Source: an uncultured Planctomycetaceae bacterium
GTDB taxonomy: Bacteria; Planctomycetota; Planctomycetia; Planctomycetales; Planctomycetaceae
Length of the DNA stretch: 11,839 nt
Direction of reading: 5' to 3'
NCBI GenBank assembly: GCA_903823545.1
Contig: CAIJTL010000412.1
Location: forward strand, 1 to 11,839
In this document: positions 1 to 6,490 of the stretch, in pieces
How the letters are laid out: each line of letters opens with the position of its first letter
How positions within the stretch are numbered: position 1 is the stretch's first letter
Position numbers and translations under genes: made by a program
The notes under the pieces: model-generated
What the model was told of the DNA's origin: nothing
Database searches by the model: none
The model's input: only the letters and a program-made list of their open reading frames with translations

Positions 1-722
1 AACAGTTCAGGCTCGGATTCTTGGAGTTCGGCGCGATTGAAGGGGTAGAAGTCGTTGACGCCAAAGAATGACTCGGTCATTTCGGCGAAGAATTCCATCT
101 GATTGGTGAGGCCATAATGTTTCACTCGCTTGCCGTTGTAGAGGAGCGTGGCATCGCCGTGGCCGCTGGCTTTGAACTTCTCGTGAGCCGCTTTGATACG
201 CGGTTCGTCGAAGCCCAGCTTTTGGTCGTGATAGGCGTGAGCCAGTTCGTGCAGGATGACCCACGGTTGCTCGTTGATATTGCGGCGCGTCACGACATCG
301 GCGGCTCGCGGCAAGTGGACGCACTTCGCAAGTTCGGGCGGAAATCCGTTCGCCTTCAGCCATCCGGCGTCCGGGTGATACTGCATCGCCCCCAGCTTGC
401 CGCAGTTCAAGTCGAGCACGATCGTGACTTCCTGCAAGTCCTTCACGCGATCTTCTGGGACAACCGCTTTGATCTCGACGAGCTTCGCTTCGAGAAACCG
501 CTGTGTTTTCGCTCCGAGGGCTCCATCAGGCGACTCTCCCAGCAATCGGTCATCGACGCGGATCTTCCAGCCTTCGAGTTCTCTCTCCGTCCGAGAAGTC
601 GGCTGAGGCAGCGCGGGCTTTTCATCAGCCTGGCTCGATTGCAAAACAACCCTCGGAAGTTCGACCCCAATGACTGTCGCGAGAAGCCAACCACCGACAA
701 AGAGCGCAACCCCCATTTTCAT
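1..722 (-). CDS. Secreted HELAH metallopeptidase-like protein, C-terminus cut by window edge
   Basis: The frame stays open from an ATG at 722 to the window edge (240 codons visible), with a stop codon upstream in the same frame and no other start between. Residues 1-21 are hydrophobic (MKMGVALFVGGWLLATVIGV), suggesting a Sec signal peptide or anchor. Residues 158-162 read HELAH within WVILHELAHAYHDQ, the HExxH zinc-protease signature with E159 as likely catalytic base. About 50 residues later, MEFFAEMTESFFG (209-221) offers glutamates (E210, E214, E217) for a third zinc ligand, as in gluzincins; which one is used is inference. The segment at 110-150, including GAMQYHPDAGWLK, resembles conserved but uncharacterised planctomycete proteins that I recall. 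The gene starts 39 bp after the AbgT transporter and is probably cotranscribed with it. An AGGA sequence lies about 11 nt before the ATG. Substrate unknown; a peptidase-related role is likely, a named family is not certain. Confidence 0.85.
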   Translation of the reverse strand, partial: MKMGVALFVGGWLLATVIGVELPRVVLQSSQADEKPALPQPTSRTERELEGWKIRVDDRLLGESPDGALGAKTQRFLEAKLVEIKAVVPEDRVKDLQEVTIVLDLNCGKLGAMQYHPDAGWLKANGFPPELAKCVHLPRAADVVTRRNINEQPWVILHELAHAYHDQKLGFDEPRIKAAHEKFKASGHGDATLLYNGKRVKHYGLTNQMEFFAEMTESFFGVNDFYPFNRAELQESEPEL

Positions 723-761
723 GCGTTGTCCATCCTGCTGAAGTTGTGAAGAGTGACGAAA

Positions 762-2309
762 TCAAACGCCGTAGGTGTAAGGTGCCTGCAAGCCCAGCGG
801 GATACCCAGCATCCAAAACAGCATGAGCAGCAAGCTCCAACAAACTAAAAACGAAATGGAGTATGGCAACATCAACGACGTGAGTGTGCCGATCCCGGTC
901 TCCTTCACGTAGCGTTGGCAGTAAAGCACAACCAATGGAAAGTAGGGCATCAGCGGTGTGATGATGTTCGATGTCGAGTCACCGATGCGATACGCGGCCT
1001 GAGTCAGTTCGGCGGAGATTCCCAACGACATCAGCATCGGCACGAAGATCGGTCCCAACAGCGCCCACTTGGCGGAGGCCGAGCCGATCAACAGATCGAC
1101 GGCGGCGGTTAGCAGAATGATCCCCAGGATTGTCACCTGGGGAGGCATGTTCAAAGCGGCGAGGGTGTTGGCTCCTTTGACCGCTAGCAGCACACCAACA
1201 TTCGATTGCGTGAACGCCGCCGTAAACTGCGAAGCGAAGAAGGCCATCACCATGTAATAGCTGATCGAGCCCATCGACTTGGTCATCCCCTGAACGATGT
1301 CGCGATGGTTCTTGACCGTTCCTGCGACGTAGCCGTAAACGACTCCCGGCACCAAGAACAACAAAAAGATCAACGGCACCAACGACTTCATCAGCGGGAC
1401 GTCTCGACCAACCAGACTTCCATCAGGCGTGCGCCACGGCGAATCTGACGGCCAAGCCGACCATGCCAGTCCAATCAATCCGATCGACAGACCTGCCAAT
1501 CCCGCGAACAGACCGCGCACTTCACACGGTTCCAAATTCATTGATGGAACCACACCCGACGCTTCTCCGTCGACGATCAGACGCTGAAGTCGCGGTTCGA
1601 TCACGCAGTCACTCACATACCAACCGACTCCAATAATCATGAGGCACGCGGCAGTCATGAACCCCCAATTGCAAAGCGGGTTGATGACGATCTGAGGATC
1701 AATGATCTGAGCGGACGATTGCGTGAAACCCTGCAAGAGCGGATCAAGTCCCGATGGCAGAAAGTTCGCGCTAAAGCCACCACCCACACTGGCAAAGGCA
1801 GTCGTGATTCCAAGCAGCGGATGGCGCCCAGCAGCGGCATACATGACAGCACCCAGCGGGATCACCAACACAAAGCCGGGATCGCCGACTGAATGACTCA
1901 GGAGTCCCACAAAAAGTAACATCGGCGTCAAAAGCTTGCGCGGAGTCAGCCGCAACAGACTCTTCAATGCCGCCGGAATAAACCCCGTATGTTCGGCCAC
2001 GCCGACACCCAACATCGAGACCAACACCATTCCCAACGGCGGAAACTCGACGAACGTTTTGACCATGTTCGCCAGGAAGTTCACCAGCGATGACGACGTC
2101 ACTTGGCTGACGACTCGAATCGGCTGCTTCGTGCTCGGATTCAACTCTGTGAACTCGATCGGAGCCAGATAAGCCGACACTCCCCAAGTGACGAGCAACG
2201 CAAAGAGAAACAAAAACGCCGGGTCAGGCAGCTTGTTTCCAAGCCACTCCACGACATCCAACAGGCGTTGGGTCGGGTTTGAACGCGCGTTTCGATTTTC
2301 GTGTGCCAT
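762..2309 (-). CDS. AbgT-family inner-membrane transporter
   Basis: This 515-residue polytopic membrane protein matches the AbgT family (E. coli AbgT, Neisseria MtrF, Alcanivorax YdaH; about 500-520 residues). The start resembles the family pattern (VEWLGNKLPDPAFLFLF, 20-36). Signature stretches are SGLDPLLQG (186-194), GSASAKWALLGPIFVPMLM (409-427) and RIGDSTSNIITPLMPYFPLV (441-460). D189, W415, R441 and D444 line up by spacing with residues reported as functional in YdaH and MtrF. D405 and A433 stand where I recall Asn and Pro in those proteins. Family members take up p-aminobenzoyl-glutamate or pump out sulfonamide antimetabolites using ion gradients; the direction here cannot be decided. 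The ATG at 2309 follows a GGGATGA-like sequence. The gene begins 35 bp after the DUF1501 gene upstream and ends 39 bp before the metallopeptidase gene. No symbol is given because orthology to abgT itself is unproven. Confidence 0.93.
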   Translation of the reverse strand: MAHENRNARSNPTQRLLDVVEWLGNKLPDPAFLFLFALLVTWGVSAYLAPIEFTELNPSTKQPIRVVSQVTSSSLVNFLANMVKTFVEFPPLGMVLVSMLGVGVAEHTGFIPAALKSLLRLTPRKLLTPMLLFVGLLSHSVGDPGFVLVIPLGAVMYAAAGRHPLLGITTAFASVGGGFSANFLPSGLDPLLQGFTQSSAQIIDPQIVINPLCNWGFMTAACLMIIGVGWYVSDCVIEPRLQRLIVDGEASGVVPSMNLEPCEVRGLFAGLAGLSIGLIGLAWSAWPSDSPWRTPDGSLVGRDVPLMKSLVPLIFLLFLVPGVVYGYVAGTVKNHRDIVQGMTKSMGSISYYMVMAFFASQFTAAFTQSNVGVLLAVKGANTLAALNMPPQVTILGIILLTAAVDLLIGSASAKWALLGPIFVPMLMSLGISAELTQAAYRIGDSTSNIITPLMPYFPLVVLYCQRYVKETGIGTLTSLMLPYSISFLVCWSLLLMLFWMLGIPLGLQAPYTYGV

Positions 2310-2344
2310 CGGTCATCCCAATAAGGCATTCGACGGCAAGAAAC

Positions 2345-3697
2345 TTAGGCCCATTCCGACAGATGACGACCGTAGCACAGCGGCAGCGGGCGGCCAGCGT
2401 TGTCGGGAAGCTCTTGCGTGTAGTCGATCCCCAGATGGTGCAGCAGAGTCGCACGAATGTCATCGGGATCGAGCGGCCGATCGACGGGATACTCAGCCTT
2501 GCTGTTGGTGGCACCAATCACTGTGCCAAGCGGACCTTTGCCACCAGAGATGAGCATCGACATGGCAGCAGGGTAATGGTCGCGGCCAAAGCGGCCGGGT
2601 GAGTTGTTATCGACGCGCGGCGTCCGCCCGAACTCTCCTGTCACGAGCAACAGCACCTTCTTGTTCAACCCGCGCTGATGCAGGTCTTCGATCAACGTCG
2701 CCACCGTGCGATCGTAGAACGGGAGGCGATCTCGCATGGCCTCGATCAAATCCCAATTCACCGCGTGATCGTCCCAGTCGTAGTTCTTGCCCATGCTGCC
2801 GGGCGCTCGGCCGGGGACATGCACCGTGACCATGTTCACGCCACGCTCCACCAGCCGGCGAGCGACCAAGCACTGCTCACCCCATTCCACGCCGTAACGC
2901 TCGCGCAGCTTGGGATCTTCTTTAGAAACGTCGAACGCCTCGTGAGCTTTATTCGAGAGCAGAATCTCGGTGGCCTGTTGCTGGAAGTAGCCCATTGCTT
3001 TGAGATTGCCGCTGTGATCCAAGTCCGACCGCAGGCGATCGAATTGCGTGAGCAGCGACCGACGATCTTCAAGCTGACCCGGCTTCACCTGCAATCGCCA
3101 ATTCTCCAACCCGCGCGACGCCACCGGCACGCGATACATCTCGCCCCAGTAACCCGGCGAACCGTACCAACGATAACCGCTGCTCAAGTCGAGCGACACC
3201 GGCATGCCGTTGCGAGTGATTCCCAAGGCGCGATTGACCACTGCGGTGATGCAGGGATGTTTGGATTCCGAGCTCAACAGCCCACCGACCTTGTCCTGAC
3301 CAAAGCCGCTCGTGAAACGAAACGTGCCGTCGGGATGGCCAGCGTGACCGTGACTCACCGAGCGAATTATTGTGAACTTCTCTGCGACCTGAGCGTGATG
3401 CGGCAACAGTTCGCAAACGTTGATGCCCAGCACGTTCGACTTGATGGCGTTCATCGGCCCGCGAATTTCGCTCGGAGCATCGGGCTTCATGTCATACGTC
3501 TCAAGCTGACTAGGACCACCACCGCACCAAAGCAGAATGACGGCCGTATCGCTCTGAACTGGCTTTACGGCCGCCTTGGCTTGCAACGTCAGCAGGTCGG
3601 CTAGAGTCAGGCTCCCAATCCCCAGAAAGCCCGCCTGCAAGAATGCTCGCCGAGTTTTATTTCCAAAACCTGGACTGACCGTTTCAAGTTCCAACAT
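2345..3697 (-). CDS. DUF1501 protein with twin-arginine signal (second copy)
   Basis: The 450-residue product has a twin-arginine export signal: TRRAFLQ at 15-21 followed by a hydrophobic stretch to about 43. The mature part carries DUF1501 hallmarks: WCGGGPSQLETYDMKPDAPS (57-76), RSVSHGHAGH (112-121), YDWDDH (306-311), GEFGRTPR (354-361) and GRDHYP (371-376). DUF1501 is a planctomycete-rich family placed in the alkaline-phosphatase/sulfatase superfamily; the Asp/His-rich motifs fit a metal site, but no substrate is known. Length is usual for the family. The ATG at 3697 has GGAG about 10 nt upstream. The gene lies 77 bp after the other DUF1501 gene and 35 bp before the transporter. The two copies share motifs but little else (for instance the mid-region and YDWDDH versus WDHH), so this is not a recent tandem duplication. 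Export through Tat, often with a bound cofactor or metal, is inferred from the signal. Confidence 0.93.
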   Translation of the reverse strand: MLELETVSPGFGNKTRRAFLQAGFLGIGSLTLADLLTLQAKAAVKPVQSDTAVILLWCGGGPSQLETYDMKPDAPSEIRGPMNAIKSNVLGINVCELLPHHAQVAEKFTIIRSVSHGHAGHPDGTFRFTSGFGQDKVGGLLSSESKHPCITAVVNRALGITRNGMPVSLDLSSGYRWYGSPGYWGEMYRVPVASRGLENWRLQVKPGQLEDRRSLLTQFDRLRSDLDHSGNLKAMGYFQQQATEILLSNKAHEAFDVSKEDPKLRERYGVEWGEQCLVARRLVERGVNMVTVHVPGRAPGSMGKNYDWDDHAVNWDLIEAMRDRLPFYDRTVATLIEDLHQRGLNKKVLLLVTGEFGRTPRVDNNSPGRFGRDHYPAAMSMLISGGKGPLGTVIGATNSKAEYPVDRPLDPDDIRATLLHHLGIDYTQELPDNAGRPLPLCYGRHLSEWA

Positions 3698-3774
3698 GGA
3701 TCTGTAACTCCAGACTTCAAGGAGAAGACAATGACTTCGGCGACCAAAAACTGTCGTACTATTTCAGGAAGCGA

Positions 3775-5112
3775 CTACACCAGTTCAAAAATCGGCTTCC
3801 CGCCTCCGATGATGCTGGTGGGGCGACCGCTGGCGTCTTCGTAGTGGGTTTCGAGCGGCACGCCGAGTGTGTGATAGATCGTCGCCAGCAGGTCTTGCGG
3901 CGTGACGAGTCGCTCTTGGACTCCGCCCCCCCACTTCTCGCTGGCACCGACGATGCGGCCACCTTGAATGCCCCCTCCGGCCAGTAGCACGCTGAAGCAA
4001 TCGGACCAGTGATCGCGGCCCGCGTGGCCGTTCATGCGCGGAGTGCGACCGAACTCGCCAGCACAGTAAACGATGACGTCGTCGAGCAGACCGCGCGTCG
4101 AAAGGTCTTCGACCAGCGTGGCGATCGCTCGGTCGAGCGGCGGCAAGTGCTCGTCGTGCCCTTTGGCGATGTCGTTGTGATGGTCCCAGTTTCCCGTGTT
4201 GATGTTCACGCAGCGAGCCCCCGCTTCGACCAATCGCCGCGCGAGCAACGCACTTTGCCCGTACCGATGTCGCCCGTATTGGTCACGCAGCTTCGGGTCT
4301 TCCTCGTCGAGATTGAACGCGGCTCGCATGCGATCCCCGGCGACCATCTCCAACGCTTGGCTCTTGAATGTATCGAGACCTTCCATGACGCCGGTCTCGT
4401 CGATGTCGCGACGGAGCGTGTCGAATGTCTTGAGCAACGAGCGTCGCGAATCGACGCTGCGAGCGGTCAGTCCGTTCGGCAGCGACAGATTTGGAACTTT
4501 GAAATCCTTCGCGTTCGGATCGGCTCCCACTTCAAAAGGGTTGAACGACTTGCCGAGATAAACCGCTCCCTGATAGCCGAACGATTCCGACTTTGGGATC
4601 GTGACGTAGGCCGGCATCGGCGGTTGACGCGAACCGAGCGAACGAGCGATGACCGAACCGAGCGCCGGCTTTTGAGCCGCGTTCCTCGCGAGCGTCGGTC
4701 CGAAGTAACCAGTCTGCATCCAGTGCGCCGACGGTGCGTGAATGCCGTTCTCATGATGCACCGACCGCACGATCGACAATCGGTCCATCACCTTCGCCTG
4801 CAACGCTAGCCGCTCGCTCAGCACAACGCCCGGCACGTTCGTCTTGATCGACTCATACATGCCTCGATAGTCCGAGGGCGCATCGGGCTTTACGTCGTAG
4901 CTATCCTGCTGACTCACTCCTCCGTCGGTCCAAAAAATGATCAGCGATTTTTTGCTGCCGCCATTCGACGAAGATCCCGCCTCAGCCGCCATCGCCTCCA
5001 GACGCAACAAATCAGCCAGCCCCAAGCCCATCAGCGGAGCGCCGATCTGCAATAGGTTCCGCCGTGTGATAGGGGAGCGGGCATCTGATTTGCGCTGATC
5101 TTTGTTTAACAT
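3775..5112 (-). CDS. DUF1501 protein with twin-arginine signal (first copy)
   Basis: The 445-residue product begins with a Tat signal, ITRRNLLQIGAPLMGLGLAD (15-34), followed by AMAAEA near 40-45 as a likely cleavage area. DUF1501 motifs are WTDGGVSQQDSYDVKPDAPS (61-80), RSVHHENGIHAPSAH (116-130), GNWDHH (307-312), GEFGRTPR (352-359) and GRDHWS (365-370). The family is grouped with alkaline phosphatases and sulfatases; the biochemical role is unknown. A strong Shine-Dalgarno (GGGAGG at 5126-5121, spacer 8 nt) fixes the start at 5112. That site lies inside the 3' end of the small upstream gene, and the coding regions overlap by 7 bp, so translational coupling is likely. The second DUF1501 gene follows after 77 bp. 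Presence of two diverged DUF1501 proteins in one gene run is uncommon enough to suggest non-redundant substrates, which is inference. Confidence 0.94.
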   Translation of the reverse strand: MLNKDQRKSDARSPITRRNLLQIGAPLMGLGLADLLRLEAMAAEAGSSSNGGSKKSLIIFWTDGGVSQQDSYDVKPDAPSDYRGMYESIKTNVPGVVLSERLALQAKVMDRLSIVRSVHHENGIHAPSAHWMQTGYFGPTLARNAAQKPALGSVIARSLGSRQPPMPAYVTIPKSESFGYQGAVYLGKSFNPFEVGADPNAKDFKVPNLSLPNGLTARSVDSRRSLLKTFDTLRRDIDETGVMEGLDTFKSQALEMVAGDRMRAAFNLDEEDPKLRDQYGRHRYGQSALLARRLVEAGARCVNINTGNWDHHNDIAKGHDEHLPPLDRAIATLVEDLSTRGLLDDVIVYCAGEFGRTPRMNGHAGRDHWSDCFSVLLAGGGIQGGRIVGASEKWGGGVQERLVTPQDLLATIYHTLGVPLETHYEDASGRPTSIIGGGKPIFELV

Positions 5113-5528
5113 CGGGCTGACCTCCCAGAACTATAAATTCTTTGCAACTCATTAAAGACACCAACGCAATCATCTCGGCGATCAGGATGCCTATCGAGGT
5201 AGACTTTCAATGCGCGCTCAATAAAGGAGAGAAAGTCATCTCTGCGATAAAAGGTCTCGGGATGCTCAAGCGAATATATCTCACACGCTGTCGCTTTGAA
5301 TGACGCCCAGTCTGGCCAACCTTCGTTCTCAGCAACATAAGGACTCCTGCGTTCAAGATCCCAACAAGGATCTCCACCGAATCCTTCAATCCCATTCTCA
5401 TCAGAAAGAAGCATCAGGAGTTGTTCAAATAACCGCCCCTGTAACACTTGGTTTAAGCAGAATTTGATTGCACCGTCCTTGTCATCTGAAGAAACAAAAC
5501 CGAGTTCTTGTTCATAACTGTATCCCAT
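5106..5528 (-). CDS. Small AT-richer hypothetical protein
   Basis: This 140-residue protein is not recognised. It is soluble and acidic in its first two thirds, with no signal peptide or membrane segment. Visible features are a helical start (residues 18-43), a Gly/Trp-rich central part (GFGGDPCWDLERRSPY, GWPDWASF) and an Arg/Asp-rich helical end (FIERALKVYLDRHPDRRDD). Size, charge and composition recall small immunity proteins of contact-dependent or polymorphic toxin systems, but no toxin is adjacent and this is only a resemblance. The coding region is about 46% G+C over 5161-5520 by hand count, clearly below its neighbours, which suggests later arrival. It overlaps the DUF1501 start by 7 bp (TGT TAA over ATG TTA A), and its last codons include the DUF1501 ribosome-binding site. 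The start at 5528 has no good Shine-Dalgarno. A real gene is supported by the open frame, the overlap and a sensible amino-acid composition. Confidence 0.72.
   Translation of the reverse strand: MGYSYEQELGFVSSDDKDGAIKFCLNQVLQGRLFEQLLMLLSDENGIEGFGGDPCWDLERRSPYVAENEGWPDWASFKATACEIYSLEHPETFYRRDDFLSFIERALKVYLDRHPDRRDDCVGVFNELQRIYSSGRSARC
5121..5126 (-). promoter_or_regulatory. Ribosome-binding site of first DUF1501 gene, inside the small gene
   Basis: GGGAGG on the minus strand lies 8 nt before the ATG at 5112. It sits within the last codons of the small upstream gene, whose stop codon overlaps the DUF1501 start. Such an arrangement commonly couples translation of the two. Confidence 0.75.
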
Positions 5529-5581
5529 TTAGAACACCGTTTCTGGACTCTCGAATTGACGGACGATTCATCTATCAGTTG

Positions 5582-5610
5582 TTTTAAGCCCCCCGAAAAC
5601 GTGAATTCAA
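5582..5610 (-). promoter_or_regulatory. Weak candidate promoter for the small gene
   Basis: On the minus strand TTGAAT (5610-5605), a 17-nt spacer and TTAAAA (5587-5582) give a poor sigma-70-like pair about 54 bp before the small gene's start. It lies in the 117-bp gap after the DUF4058 gene. A perfect 12-bp palindrome, ACTTCGCGAAGT, at 5614-5625 just upstream could be an operator. The match is weak and may be chance. Confidence 0.2.
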
Positions 5611-5645
5611 ACAACTTCGCGAAGTAGGAACCTCGGAGAATTGGT

Positions 5646-6431
5646 TTACTTCAGAAATCCCGCATCACGCAGACGTTGCTGACACCAGCCGATTCGGCCA
5701 GCAGGCATATTTCCGGGAGGTGGCTCGCCATAACGAGACATGCCGGGATAAGGGCCTTCGTCCCTGCAGCGATCGAAGGCCGCCTGCAAGTCGAGCACGA
5801 CACCAGGAACCTTGTCGAGTAACGGAATCGACACGCGCGGCAATCGTCGCTCCAACGGAAACGCATAGACTTCTTGACGACCCGGAACGCGACGACTGAC
5901 CGCAACGACGTAGTCCCAAGGACGCAATGAGTCGAGTTTGTACTTCGCCACTCTCACGATCGATGGCCCTGATCGCAACAGGTCAATCTCAACCACGTTG
6001 GCACCGCCGTCCCAATACTCTTCACGCTTAATCTCATAAGCGTCCTGGCCCTCACTGCGATCTTTGTTTGTTGGACTGATCACTTCAATCGTCGTCACAA
6101 TACGACCTGATGACGGCTCGATAATCTCGATGAACGGCTCACGAATCTCTTCGGCATCCAACTCAAAGACCCTTGGAGCATCGACCTCCAAGATCGCCGT
6201 CCCACTGCTGTCTCTCAGATTCGGTTGCGGTGTTTGAACGATCGACACATCGGGATACACCGCGCGATCCGACTCGACCAAATACAGCCTGTCTTGAGTC
6301 ACCGCTGCGAACCTTGGCCGCAGCAACGGCTGTAGTTTTCCAACGATCGACGCAATCAGACGATCATGGAAGTCCGGCCAAATTGCAGGACGCTCGATGT
6401 ACGGGTCCATTCCGGGAAACGGGCTAGGCAT
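5646..6431 (-). CDS. DUF4058 family protein
   Basis: The 261-residue product starts with MPSPFPGMDPYIE, the diagnostic opening of DUF4058, and keeps the family length. A GTG at 6449 in the same frame would add six residues, but GAGGAG at 6444-6439 sits 7 nt before the ATG at 6431, and family members begin at MPSPFPGMDP, so 6431 is chosen. Further conserved parts are YPDVSIV (59-65), TTIEVISPTNK (113-123), KREEYWDGGANVVEIDLLRSG (near 135-155) and RPWDYVV (170-176). The PDV/EVxSP pattern resembles the Uma2 (DUF820) group of PD-(D/E)XK-like proteins, so a nuclease-type fold is possible; this is inference. No signal peptide is seen, so it should be cytoplasmic, unlike the exported proteins on both sides. 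It lies 59 bp after the DUF1549/DUF1553 gene. Function unknown. Confidence 0.93.
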   Translation of the reverse strand: MPSPFPGMDPYIERPAIWPDFHDRLIASIVGKLQPLLRPRFAAVTQDRLYLVESDRAVYPDVSIVQTPQPNLRDSSGTAILEVDAPRVFELDAEEIREPFIEIIEPSSGRIVTTIEVISPTNKDRSEGQDAYEIKREEYWDGGANVVEIDLLRSGPSIVRVAKYKLDSLRPWDYVVAVSRRVPGRQEVYAFPLERRLPRVSIPLLDKVPGVVLDLQAAFDRCRDEGPYPGMSRYGEPPPGNMPAGRIGWCQQRLRDAGFLK

Positions 6432-6438
6432 AATCTTG

Positions 6439-6444
6439 CTCCTC
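6439..6444 (-). promoter_or_regulatory. Ribosome-binding site that fixes the DUF4058 start
   Basis: GAGGAG read on the minus strand lies 7 nt upstream of the ATG at 6431. The competing GTG at 6449 has no such sequence upstream, and the ribosome-binding site would lie inside its coding region. This decides for the shorter protein, which then begins exactly as the family does. Confidence 0.8.
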
Positions 6445-6490
6445 GTCACGTTGACTCAACTTGACGGTCAACAGTCTAACCCATGTTCGA

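Noticed and set aside
117..749. Open frame of 210 codons on the plus strand
   Set aside because: It is antisense to the HELAH protein, whose minus-strand frame has a signal peptide and zinc motif; the plus-strand translation shows no family features.
2678..3604. Open frame of 308 codons on the plus strand
   Set aside because: It lies fully opposite the second DUF1501 gene and has a composition rich in Arg, His and Gln, typical of an antisense shadow in GC-rich DNA.
4009..4809. Open frame of 266 codons on the plus strand
   Set aside because: It is antisense to the first DUF1501 gene, with no recognisable motif and no good ribosome-binding site.
2345..5112. Recent tandem duplication of the DUF1501 genes
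   Set aside because: The two proteins share only family motifs and differ along most of their length, so they are old paralogues or were acquired separately.
5106..5528. Toxin-immunity pair
   Set aside because: No toxin-like partner is next to the small gene; the neighbours are exported DUF1501 and DUF4058 proteins, so only a resemblance is noted.
6432..6449. GTG start for the DUF4058 protein at 6449
   Set aside because: GAGGAG at 6444-6439 lies inside this extension and serves the ATG at 6431, where family members begin.
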